Source: Christensenella sp. UBA3792
GTDB taxonomy: Bacteria > Bacillota > Clostridia > Christensenellales > CAG-138
NCBI GenBank assembly: GCA_002369195.1
Contig: DFEW01000013.1
Span: 13,895 to 50,977 of the forward strand
Reading direction: 5' to 3'
Length of the DNA stretch: 37,083 nt
Shown: positions 7,446-14,915 of the stretch, one piece after another
Layout: every line of letters begins with the position of its first letter
How positions within the stretch are numbered: position 1 is the first letter of the stretch
Position numbers and translations under genes: made by a program
The notes under the pieces: generated by a model
The model's input: the letters and a program-made list of their open reading frames with translations, nothing else
The model's database searches: none
Told to the model about the DNA's origin: nothing

Positions 7446-8106
7446 ACGGGCGAAGCTGTTCGCCTTCAAATATCTGTTTTTGGACATCGCACGGCTGCTC
7501 GCCGCGCCGAGCGTGTTTCTGTTTCTGCGCCCCAAGCGGCTGTACGAGAACGAAGCGGCCCAAAAGCCGATCCGCGGCGCGGCGGTGCTGATTACGAACC
7601 ACGACAGCTTCCTCGATCCGATGTACGCGATGGTCGCGATATGGTATCGGCGAATGCGGTTCGTGACGACGAGCGATCTCTATTATCACAAGTCGCTCGC
7701 GTTCTTTCTGAACCTCGTGCGGTGCATCGAGGTCGACAAGAAAAACTTCAACTTTGCGACCTTCCGAAAAGTCAGCGAGGCGCTCGACGAGGGCGAACTC
7801 GTCACGATCTTCCCGGAGGGCAGCATCAACAACGGCAGTCAGGAGTCGGTGCGCGTGTTCAAGTCCGGCGCGGTGCTGATGGCGCAGAAGGCGGGCGCGC
7901 CGATCGTGCCGATCTATATGGATCAGCGCCCGCACTGGTACAACCGTCAGCGCTACATGATCGGCGAGCCGATCGGGATGCAGAGCGAGAACGGCGCGCG
8001 CGCGACGCTTGCCGACATCAATCGCATCACAGAGCAGCTGCATGACACGGAGCTCAGACTCAAAGCCATGATGCAGGAATACAACAACAGAAAACGGAGG
8101 ATTTGA
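7426..8106 (+). CDS. PlsC-type lysophospholipid acyltransferase (second of two)
   Basis: A 226-residue PlsC-family acyltransferase, clearly distinct from the gene before it. The HX4D box is NHDSFLD (H59, D64), the substrate block is IFPEGS, and APIVPIYMD matches block four. A hydrophobic stretch at residues 11-34 may sit in the membrane. The start is TTG at 7426, with GGGGAAGGAA ending just before it, inside the end of the previous gene, which suggests coupled translation. Having two PlsC proteins side by side suggests two successive acylations or two acceptors; the sequence does not say which. Confidence 0.92.
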   Translation: MNGNKRKRAKLFAFKYLFLDIARLLAAPSVFLFLRPKRLYENEAAQKPIRGAAVLITNHDSFLDPMYAMVAIWYRRMRFVTTSDLYYHKSLAFFLNLVRCIEVDKKNFNFATFRKVSEALDEGELVTIFPEGSINNGSQESVRVFKSGAVLMAQKAGAPIVPIYMDQRPHWYNRQRYMIGEPIGMQSENGARATLADINRITEQLHDTELRLKAMMQEYNNRKRRI

Positions 8107-8107
8107 C

Positions 8108-9574
8108 ATGTTTGAACAGTATACCGATCCACAAACCTTTGCAAAGATCGTCGATTGGCCGAGCGTGACCGCCATGTGGCGCAACAGCGTGTCGGTTTAT
8201 GCACAGAATCTTGCCGTCGAGGACGGCGAAACGGCGTTCACGTACGCGCAGCTTGATGCGCGCGTTGCCGCGATGCGCGGCGCTTTGAAGGCACAGGGAA
8301 TCGAACGGGGCGACCGCGTCGGCGTGTTTGCGCTCAACGGCTGCGGCTTTGTCGTTTCGTACCTTGCGATCGTTACGAGCGGCGCGTGTGCTGCGCTTCT
8401 GCCGCCGCAGCTGGACGGTATGACCGTTGCGGGACTGTCGCGCATGTTCGGACTCAAAGCGCTTGTCGTCGACGCCGCGCTGCGCGCAAAGCTGCCCGAT
8501 CCGATGCCCGTTGTCTGTATCGGAACCGACTGCGAGGGCGAACCGGCCGAAGCGGTCGAGGTACAGCCGGAGGATCCGTGCGTGATCATGTTCACCGGCG
8601 GCACGACCGGCAGGAGCAAGGGCGCGCTGCTTTCGAACCGCGCGGTCATGACCGGCACCAAGTACGGCTGCTACGGCATCAAGAACGTTTTTGAACAGCG
8701 GTATTTCCTCGTGCTGCCCTTGACGCACGTGTTCGGGCTGATCCGCAACCTGATGTCGTGCCTGTACACCGGCAGCGCGCTGCACATCTGCCGCAACAAC
8801 AAGGACATGTTCCGCGAGATCGCGATGTTCCGCCCGACCGTGTGGGTCGTCGTGCCCGCGCTGGCGGAAATGGCGCTGAACCTGTCGCGGCAGTTCAAGC
8901 GCAACATGCTCGGCGATTCGATGAAGACGGTCATCTGCGGCGCCGCACCGGTCGCGCCGTACCTTGTGCGAGAGTATCACAAGCTCGGCATCGACCTGTT
9001 CCCGGGCTACGGGCTGACCGAGAGCGCGAACCTCGTCTCGGGCAACCCCGACAACCTGAACCGCCCCGAGTCCGTCGGTCTTCCGTACCCCGGACAGGAG
9101 CTGAAGATCGTCGACGGCGAGCTGTGGCTGAAGGGACCGAACATGATGGACGGGTACGTCGGCAATCCGCAGGAAAACGCGGCGGCGTTTGAGGACGGCT
9201 GGTTTAAGACCGGCGACCTTGCACGCTTCGATGCGGACGGCTTTTTGTACATCACCGGCAGAATCAAGGAGATCATCGTGCTCTCGAACGGCGAGAACGT
9301 ATCGCCCGCCGAGATCGAGGTAAGGTTCAACGAGCTGGAGACCGTGCAGGATTCGCTTGTCTACGCCGAAAACGATGCGCTCACCTTGGAGGTCGTGCCG
9401 AGAAACGCGGTGCTGATGCAGCTGCAAAAAGAGGACCCGATCGCGTACCTTCGCGAGCAGATTTACGAGGTCAACCGCACGCTGCCGACGTATCAGCGCG
9501 TGTCGAAGGTCGTCGTGCGAGACACCGATTTCAAACGCAGCCCCAGCATGAAAATTTTGAGGAACCAGAAATGA
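8108..9574 (+). CDS. Acyl-CoA synthetase/AMP-dependent acid ligase
   Basis: A 488-residue ANL-family ligase with canonical motifs: FTGGTTGRSKGALLSN (P-loop, near residue 160), PGYGLTES (near 300), GDLARFD, the GRIKEIIVLSNGENVSPAEIE hinge (near 380), and a C-terminal Lys in RSPSMKILR. It should convert a free carboxylic acid to acyl-AMP and then to a thioester with CoA or with the carrier protein encoded next. Chain length cannot be judged. The ribosome binding site is AACGGAGG and the stop overlaps the ACP start as ATGA. Unlike the first ligase of the operon it has no carrier domain, but the free ACP follows immediately. Confidence 0.94.
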   Translation: MFEQYTDPQTFAKIVDWPSVTAMWRNSVSVYAQNLAVEDGETAFTYAQLDARVAAMRGALKAQGIERGDRVGVFALNGCGFVVSYLAIVTSGACAALLPPQLDGMTVAGLSRMFGLKALVVDAALRAKLPDPMPVVCIGTDCEGEPAEAVEVQPEDPCVIMFTGGTTGRSKGALLSNRAVMTGTKYGCYGIKNVFEQRYFLVLPLTHVFGLIRNLMSCLYTGSALHICRNNKDMFREIAMFRPTVWVVVPALAEMALNLSRQFKRNMLGDSMKTVICGAAPVAPYLVREYHKLGIDLFPGYGLTESANLVSGNPDNLNRPESVGLPYPGQELKIVDGELWLKGPNMMDGYVGNPQENAAAFEDGWFKTGDLARFDADGFLYITGRIKEIIVLSNGENVSPAEIEVRFNELETVQDSLVYAENDALTLEVVPRNAVLMQLQKEDPIAYLREQIYEVNRTLPTYQRVSKVVVRDTDFKRSPSMKILRNQK

Positions 9575-9822
9575 ACCGGCAGGAAATCTTCGAAAAACTG
9601 AAGGAGATCGCGGAGCTGACCGTGCAGGACCCGTCGATCCTTGCGTCCATGTGCGAGGACTCCGACCTTGCCGCCGACCTCGGACTGTCGTCGGTCGGTA
9701 TGCTCTACATCGTGATCGCGATCGAGGAGATGTTCAATATCCGCATGGACGACGTCAGCTTCGGCGACTTTCGGACCGTGCGCGACGTCATGGACTACAT
9801 CGAACAGAAGCTGAAGGCATGA
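9571..9822 (+). CDS. Acyl carrier protein
   Basis: An 83-residue acidic four-helix carrier protein. The attachment motif is DLGLSSVGM, with Ser41 the likely phosphopantetheine site where housekeeping AcpP has DSL. The helix after it (IEEMFNIRMDD) and the closing VRDVMDYIEQKL fit the family. Start and stop both overlap neighbours as ATGA, so it is coupled to the ligase before and the LRAT-PPTase fusion after. The SS in place of DS suggests a specialised carrier rather than the fatty acid synthase ACP; that is inference. Confidence 0.95.
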   Translation: MNRQEIFEKLKEIAELTVQDPSILASMCEDSDLAADLGLSSVGMLYIVIAIEEMFNIRMDDVSFGDFRTVRDVMDYIEQKLKA

Positions 9823-10853
9823 AGTGGAAGCTCGGCACCCCGCGCCGCGGCGACATGATTCGCGTGCGCGCGGGACAGTTCTATCACTACGGGATCTACG
9901 TCGATGACGGAGAAGTCATCCAGTTCGGTCCCACGCCGGACGCCGAGCACTCGCTGCTCGACGCGGATATCCGCGTCTGCGTTTCGGACATACACGGGTT
10001 TTTGAAGGGCGGCTTTTTGGAGGTCGCCTCTCTTTCTTTGCCCGAACGGATCAAGGCGGCAAAACCCGACGAGATCGTCAGCCGCGCGCGCAGAGAACTC
10101 GGCAAAGGCGGGTATGATATTCTGAATAACAACTGCGAGCATTTTGCGAACAACTGCGTGTTCGGCACCAAATCGAGCGAACAGGTCGACAGCGTGCGAA
10201 GCTTTTGGCAGAACATTCCGGTGCTCGACGTATATGTGGCGGTGCAGCCGGACGCGCCGGTCGTTCAAAAGGTCGAACCGCCGCAGCGGCAGAAGGAGCT
10301 GGACGCGTGCAAAAACGAGGCGGTCAGAGCGCAACGATACTTTGCGTGGCGCGTGCTGTGCGCGGGGCTCAACCGCAGTCTGGGTCTCGATGCGGGCAGG
10401 ATCGGGCTTCACAGAAATGAGAACAAAAAGTGGATCGCGAACGGCTGCGAGGTGTCGCTTTCGCACTGCAAGGGCGCGGTGTGCGCGGCGGTGTCGAAGC
10501 GCCCGGTCGGCGTGGACATCGAGCCGCTGAACGATCCGCGCTATCGGGAGGCGCTTCTTCTTCGGATCGCGACGCAGAAGGAAAAGGACGCGGTTGCGGC
10601 GCTGCCGACAGGCGAGGGTCTGTGCAAGCTTTGGACGCGCAAGGAGGCGGCGTTCAAGCGCGCGGGCGGGGCGCAGTTTCTTCCCGAACAAATCGATGCG
10701 ACGGACGACAGCATCCGCACGGTGCGCGTGCATCTCGACCGCGACTATCTCGTTTCGGTCGCGGGGGAGAACCTCGGCAATCTGCGCATCTATGAGGTCA
10801 GCGGCACGGACGAGCTGCATTGCGTGCGCCGCACCGATTTCGAACCGTTCTGA
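9819..10853 (+). CDS. LRAT-like domain fused to Sfp-type 4'-phosphopantetheinyl transferase
   Basis: A single 344-residue frame with two recognisable domains. Residues 1-120 resemble the LRAT/HRASLS (NlpC/P60-superfamily) fold: H23 in YHYGIYVDDG and the nucleophile C106 in NNCEHFANN, the family hallmark. The third catalytic position, His in HRASLS/LRAT, is Gln35 (EVIQFGP). Residues about 165-344 form an Sfp-type PPTase: SLSH (H216), VGVDIE (D233, E235, magnesium ligands) and WTRKEA (W272, K275, E276). The PPTase should prime the operon's two carrier domains. The LRAT domain belongs to a family of acyltransferases and phospholipases using a Cys thioester, so it could move an acyl group from the carrier or a phospholipid to an amine or alcohol; this role is inference. 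The start at 9819 overlaps the ACP stop as ATGA. No stop or frameshift lies between the domains. Confidence 0.9.
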   Translation: MKWKLGTPRRGDMIRVRAGQFYHYGIYVDDGEVIQFGPTPDAEHSLLDADIRVCVSDIHGFLKGGFLEVASLSLPERIKAAKPDEIVSRARRELGKGGYDILNNNCEHFANNCVFGTKSSEQVDSVRSFWQNIPVLDVYVAVQPDAPVVQKVEPPQRQKELDACKNEAVRAQRYFAWRVLCAGLNRSLGLDAGRIGLHRNENKKWIANGCEVSLSHCKGAVCAAVSKRPVGVDIEPLNDPRYREALLLRIATQKEKDAVAALPTGEGLCKLWTRKEAAFKRAGGAQFLPEQIDATDDSIRTVRVHLDRDYLVSVAGENLGNLRIYEVSGTDELHCVRRTDFEPF

Positions 10854-10854
10854 C

Positions 10855-10884
10855 GCATAGCGGCGGACGAAGCTGCGCAGACTA
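10855..10884 (+). promoter_or_regulatory. Possible forespore sigma (SigF/SigG) promoter of the gerA operon
   Basis: GCATA (10855-10859), 18-bp spacer, CAGACTA (10878-10884). This fits the SigG pattern GHATR / CATnnTA with one mismatch in the -10 box, and gerA operons are forespore-expressed in known sporeformers. It would put a terminator-like hairpin (10963) inside the leader. Confidence 0.4.
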
Positions 10885-10962
10885 TGCGCATGAAACATCC
10901 GATGAGCTGCTTCCGGTTCGATGAGCCGTACCGACAATTTGAACTGAAGGAGACGGAGCCCG

Positions 10963-10982
10963 AAAGGACGCCGTCCTTTTTT
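10963..10982 (+). terminator. Terminator-like hairpin between the LRAT operon and gerA
   Basis: AAAGGAC pairs with GTCCTTT around loop GCC, followed by more T residues, giving TTTTTT. It would end the lipid operon. It overlaps the longest open frame of gerA, which argues for the shorter gerA start at 11010. Confidence 0.6.
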
Positions 10983-11009
10983 GCACACAAAAAAGCGGGC
11001 AGGGCGAGG

Positions 11010-12473
11010 ATGCCCGCGCTTTCGGGCCACCTCAAAAAGCGGCTGGACGACAATCGCAGAACGATCGAGACGATCTTTCGAAGCGACATCAACACCGACC
11101 TGATCTGTACGCCGTTTCGCATCGGCGAAGACAGGCGCGCGCTTGCGGTCTGTCTCAACGGCATGGCGGACGAACGAAAGATCGGCAGCGCGATCCTGCG
11201 CCCGTGCCACTTTGTGCACGAGACGCCGAAGGGGGACCTTGCGGCATTTTTAACGGAACGCGTGCTGACGACGGCGGAGACGGAACGGCGGTCGGACCTG
11301 CAGTCCGTTACGGATGCGATCTCGGAGGGACGCACGGCGATCCTGATCGACGGCGAGGCGAGCGCGATCCTCTGCGATACGCGTGGGTATGTGTCGCGCG
11401 CGGTCGAGACGCCGCAGAATGAGATGACGATCCTCGGCGCAAAGGAGGCATTCACCGAAAATATCCGCACGAACGTGACGCTGCTGCGGCGCATCCTGAA
11501 ACGTCCGGACTTTGTCTGCGCCTTTCGCGACGCGGGCGGAACGAACCGCACCAAGCTCGTGCTGGCGTACCTCGACGGCGTGCTGCAGCCGGCACTGCTC
11601 GAAACGGTGCGGCAGCGGCTTGACCGCATCCGCACGGACGACGCGCTGTCGATCGGACGCATCGAGCAGCTGATCGAGCGGGATTCCTACCTGCCGATGC
11701 CGCAAATGCTCAAGACCGAGCGCCCCGACCGTGCCGCGCGCGCGATTCTGGACGGACGGCTCGTGCTGCTTGTCGAGGGAAGTCCGCTTGCGGGTGTGCT
11801 GCCGATCACGCTTTCGTCGCTGCTTGAAAGCGGCGAGGACGCCGATATGCGTCAGCCGGTCGGCACGGTCGTGCGGATCGTGCGCGTGCTCGGGGCGGGG
11901 ATGTCGATCGGGCTTCCCGCATACTTTCTTGCGCTCGCGCTGCATCATCCCGGACAGCTATCCGGCGAAATTCTGGAGACCGTGATTGCATCGCGCGCGA
12001 TGGTCTTTCTGCCGCTGTCGGTCGAGATGATCTTTCTTTTGGCCGTCTTTCAGCTTGTACGCGAGGCGGGTTTGCGCGTGCCGGGCGCGATCGGGCAGGC
12101 GATCGGCATCATCGGCGGACTGCTGCTCGGACAGGCGGCGGTGTCCGCGAACATCGTATCGACGGTCGTGCTGATCATCGTGGCGCTGACGGGGCTCGGC
12201 AATTTTGCGATCCCCGATTACAGCGCGCAGGTCGCGACCGCGTATTACCGCATTCTGCTGTGCCTTGCGGCAACGGCGGGCGGACTGTTGGGACTTGCCG
12301 CCGTCGGGCTCGTTTCGCTTGCCGCGCTGTGCGCCATGAAATCGTTCGGTGTGCCGTTTCTGACGCCTTTCGCGCCGGTCACGTTCCGCCGCGGCGGGCT
12401 GCTGGTTCGGGCGCGGCTTCAAAACCGCTCCGCATCGTCGGACTGGAGCAACCCGACGGGGAGGGACGCATGA
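11010..12473 (+). CDS. gerAA: Spore germinant receptor A subunit (GerA family)
   Basis: A 487-residue GerA-family protein, the A subunit of an inner spore membrane germinant receptor. The N-terminal soluble domain (about 1-280) includes the family-like ending PQMLKTERPDRAARAILDGR and LVEGSP. The C-terminal membrane domain has several helices from about 300 (VVRIVRVLGAGMSIGLPAYF) to the end. Length matches B. subtilis GerAA (482). The start is uncertain: the frame extends to ATG 10884, but no ribosome binding site is seen there and a terminator-like hairpin lies between. ATG 11010 has AGGG five bases upstream and sits in the loop of a hairpin (10995-11017). The stop overlaps the B-subunit start as ATGA. 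Confidence 0.88.
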   Translation: MPALSGHLKKRLDDNRRTIETIFRSDINTDLICTPFRIGEDRRALAVCLNGMADERKIGSAILRPCHFVHETPKGDLAAFLTERVLTTAETERRSDLQSVTDAISEGRTAILIDGEASAILCDTRGYVSRAVETPQNEMTILGAKEAFTENIRTNVTLLRRILKRPDFVCAFRDAGGTNRTKLVLAYLDGVLQPALLETVRQRLDRIRTDDALSIGRIEQLIERDSYLPMPQMLKTERPDRAARAILDGRLVLLVEGSPLAGVLPITLSSLLESGEDADMRQPVGTVVRIVRVLGAGMSIGLPAYFLALALHHPGQLSGEILETVIASRAMVFLPLSVEMIFLLAVFQLVREAGLRVPGAIGQAIGIIGGLLLGQAAVSANIVSTVVLIIVALTGLGNFAIPDYSAQVATAYYRILLCLAATAGGLLGLAAVGLVSLAALCAMKSFGVPFLTPFAPVTFRRGGLLVRARLQNRSASSDWSNPTGRDA

Positions 12474-13558
12474 ATCTTCGCGTCGGCGCGTTCGGACGGC
12501 AGGAAGGCGCGTCCGCTGTCGCGATCTGTATGTTCGGCGGCAGCTGTTTCGCGTTCGACAGCGCAGCACTGTTTTCCGACGGAAACGCGTCGTACCTGAC
12601 ATATGCGATTGCGCTGATCGCGTCGCTGCTGCTGTTCGAACTGCTGTGCGCGGCGCTCAACAAACGCGGCGGACTTGACCTCTCGTCGCTGGTCGGCGGC
12701 TCGGTAGTCAAGCGCTTTCTGACCGTTCCGCTGATGCTCTCGCTGCTGCTTGCCGCGCTGTTGCCGATGCAGCAATGTCTGCTGACGGTGACGCAATACG
12801 TGTTTGTCGACGCAAAGCAGGCGAGCGTGTGCCTGTATCTGCTCCCGTGCCTGACGCTGCTGTGCCTGCTCGGGGCGGAGCCGCTTGTGCGGACGGCGCG
12901 CATCCTGCTGCCGGTTCTGGGCATATCGATTCTCATCGCGCTGGTTTCGAACGCGTCGCAGATGCACGCATACCGGCTGTTTCCGATCCCGGTCGGCAAG
13001 CCGGAAAAGCTATTGCACGAGAGTGCGTCCGCGCTGCATCGCACCGTTTCGCCGCTGCTTGCGCTGCTGTGCATCGGGGACGGAACGCAAAGAGCGGATG
13101 CGCAAAAGAGCGCCGGACGCATTGGCGCCGCTGTCGGCGCGATCGCCGTTCTGTCGATGCTTCTGGGGCTGTCGTGCTGTTTTTCCTACGGGCTGCTGCG
13201 GGATATGCCATCGCCGTTCTACCGCCTGCTCGTCGAGGCACGCACCGATAGTCCCGCGCTGCGGCTTGACCGCGCCGCGCTGTTTCTGTGGACGGCGTGT
13301 TCGCTGCTCGGTTCGGCGATCGAGGTGTTCGCGGCGGGCGTGCTGCTGTGCCGCACGTTCGGCGTGCGCGATGTGCGTCCGGTCGTGTGCGCGCTGAGCG
13401 CGCTGTGCGTGTCGGCGGTCCTGCTGCTGTATCGCGACTCGGAACCGGCGGCGCGGACGCTGTCGCTGTTGTACCGGTACGGGTGGATCGGCGCGGTTGT
13501 GCCGCTGCCGCTGCTGTGTATCGGAGGAAGGAGGAAGCGCGTATGCGCCGCATCGTAA
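12470..13558 (+). CDS. gerAB: Spore germinant receptor B subunit (GerAB-like permease)
   Basis: A 362-residue integral membrane protein with about ten hydrophobic helices, placed between A and C subunits. It resembles the GerAB/spore permease family of amino acid-transporter-like proteins, which form the ligand-binding part of germinant receptors. The N-terminal region (QEGASAVAICMFGGSCFAF) and a central MHAYRLFPIPVGKPEKLL segment fit the family (in GerAB the corresponding region precedes a loop to the next helix). Length is usual. It overlaps gerAA by four bases and gerAC by 16. The germinant cannot be inferred. Confidence 0.9.
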   Translation: MNLRVGAFGRQEGASAVAICMFGGSCFAFDSAALFSDGNASYLTYAIALIASLLLFELLCAALNKRGGLDLSSLVGGSVVKRFLTVPLMLSLLLAALLPMQQCLLTVTQYVFVDAKQASVCLYLLPCLTLLCLLGAEPLVRTARILLPVLGISILIALVSNASQMHAYRLFPIPVGKPEKLLHESASALHRTVSPLLALLCIGDGTQRADAQKSAGRIGAAVGAIAVLSMLLGLSCCFSYGLLRDMPSPFYRLLVEARTDSPALRLDRAALFLWTACSLLGSAIEVFAAGVLLCRTFGVRDVRPVVCALSALCVSAVLLLYRDSEPAARTLSLLYRYGWIGAVVPLPLLCIGGRRKRVCAAS

Positions 13559-14700
13559 TCGCCCTGTGCTGTCTTTTGCTGACGGCGGGCTGTATGCATT
13601 CAAAACATTTGGACGAGTATGCCTACGCGGTAGACATCGGCGTGGAGCGCGGCACGACGATGCCGTACCTTGTGACGCTGCTCGTGTCGGTACCCGGTAC
13701 GGGAGACGAACAGACGACGGCAAAGAATGTTGCGATCAGCGCGGAGGCGCGCACGTTTTCGGAGGCGATCGAGACGCTGAACGCCGCGTATCCGAGCCGG
13801 TTAAGCATTTCGCGCGCCTCGCTGCTGCTGCTTTCCGAATCGCTTGCGCGAGAGGGCGGGCAGAGCGCGTTTTTGGACTTCTCGTTCGGCAAGCCGGACC
13901 TTTGGCCGAACCTGCGCCTTGCCGTCGCCTCGGGCTCGGTCAAGGAGACCCTCGAAGGGTGGACGTCCGAGACCGATCCGAGTCTTCGCAAGATCAAGAC
14001 CTCGGTCGGCGAGCTCACGGCGCGCTCCGGTCTTTCGGCGGACATCGGGTACGGCGCATACCTCGAATGCGTGCGCGAGGGACGCATCGACGCGCTCGTC
14101 GCGTACGCCGGAGAAAACGACTGGTCGCTGAAGGCGGATCTGGTCGGGGACGACGCGTATCCGTATCTGGGCGGTTCGCTGCTCGTTTCGAGCAGCTTAA
14201 AGACGACGACGGCGGGGAGCGCGGTATTCGACGGAGACCGCATGGTCGGCGTGCTCGACGGGCAGCATACGATGGCGGTGCTGCTCGTGACCGATGCGTT
14301 CGTAAGCGGCGAACTGCTCTTCACGATGCCGGACGGACAGCCGCTTTGCGTGCGGCTGCACCGCGCAAGAGCGCCGCGCATCGTTCTGAACGGCGCGCAC
14401 GCGACGGCGGACGTGTACCTCGAAGCGGATCTCGTTTCGCCGCAGACGGTCGACATGACGAGCGACGAGCTGACGGCGTTTCTTTCGTCGCATCTGGAAC
14501 AACTGCTTTCGCGCGTATTCGCGGCTCTGCAGCGCGTCAACAGCGACGCGATGGGGTTCGGACGGTTTGCGGCGATGCGGTTTACCTCCGCTGAGGCGTG
14601 GGAATCGTTTGACGCCAAGGCGGCGTATCGGGCGCTGACGGTCGATTTTACGGCGCATGTCCGGCTTTCGCACAATCCGCGCAGGCCGGTTCTGGAGTGA
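13543..14700 (+). CDS. gerAC: Spore germinant receptor C subunit (GerAC-like lipoprotein)
   Basis: A 385-residue lipoprotein with signal peptide and lipobox LTAGC (Cys17). Following segments match GerAC proteins: ELDEYAYAVDIGV-like start of the mature part (HLDEYAYAVDIGVE), a SISRASLLLLSESLAREG strand, and a GSAVFDGDRMVGVLDGQ stretch that corresponds to the family's AvFk.dklvG.l. C subunits are lipid-anchored on the outer face of the inner spore membrane and are needed for receptor function. The start at 13543 has GGAAGGAGGAAG upstream and overlaps gerAB by 16 bases. The D-type small gene follows two bases after its stop. Confidence 0.93.
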   Translation: MRRIVIALCCLLLTAGCMHSKHLDEYAYAVDIGVERGTTMPYLVTLLVSVPGTGDEQTTAKNVAISAEARTFSEAIETLNAAYPSRLSISRASLLLLSESLAREGGQSAFLDFSFGKPDLWPNLRLAVASGSVKETLEGWTSETDPSLRKIKTSVGELTARSGLSADIGYGAYLECVREGRIDALVAYAGENDWSLKADLVGDDAYPYLGGSLLVSSSLKTTTAGSAVFDGDRMVGVLDGQHTMAVLLVTDAFVSGELLFTMPDGQPLCVRLHRARAPRIVLNGAHATADVYLEADLVSPQTVDMTSDELTAFLSSHLEQLLSRVFAALQRVNSDAMGFGRFAAMRFTSAEAWESFDAKAAYRALTVDFTAHVRLSHNPRRPVLE

Positions 14701-14702
14701 GT

Positions 14703-14867
14703 ATGGTCTGGTTTTTGCTCGTTTTGCTGCTGCACATCGGCTACTGTGCGATGTATCTTATTCACAGCATCGGAAAAAAACGCGCGTCGCAGGCGGCGTC
14801 GGTTGCCGTGCTGACGCTGCTGCAGCTTGCGGCGGGCGCGCTTCTTGCGATCGGGTATCTGTTTTGA
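14703..14867 (+). CDS. Two-helix small membrane protein, D-type germinant receptor subunit
   Basis: A 54-residue protein with two hydrophobic helices (residues 2-20 and 33-54) joined by a basic loop (SIGKKRASQ). GGAG at 14694-14697 gives a 5-base gap to the ATG, and the gene begins two bases after gerAC. Small two-helix D proteins are known as adjuncts of GerA-type receptors in Bacillus and tune germination. Size, topology and position support the assignment here; sequence identity to known D proteins was not judged. It is followed directly by the operon terminator. Confidence 0.72.
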   Translation: MVWFLLVLLLHIGYCAMYLIHSIGKKRASQAASVAVLTLLQLAAGALLAIGYLF

Positions 14868-14871
14868 ACAA

Positions 14872-14906
14872 CAAAAAACCGTTCCCTTGCTGGGAACGGC
14901 TTTTTC
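14872..14906. terminator. Bidirectional terminator between ger operon and GntR gene
   Basis: CCGTTCCC (14879-14886) pairs with GGGAACGG (14892-14899) around TTGCT. A run of A precedes and CTTTTT follows, so it can act for the plus-strand ger operon and the minus-strand GntR gene that ends at 14916. Confidence 0.92.
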
Positions 14907-14915
14907 GGTTTCGAA

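Noticed and set aside
9651..9818. N-terminal extension of the LRAT-PPTase gene
   Set aside because: The upstream 56 codons overlap the ACP gene in another frame, are Arg-rich, and the ATGA overlap at 9819 gives the expected LRAT N-terminus.
4892..10853. Non-ribosomal peptide or polyketide synthase cluster
   Set aside because: There are adenylation and carrier domains and a PPTase, but no condensation, ketosynthase, acyltransferase-loading or thioesterase domain.
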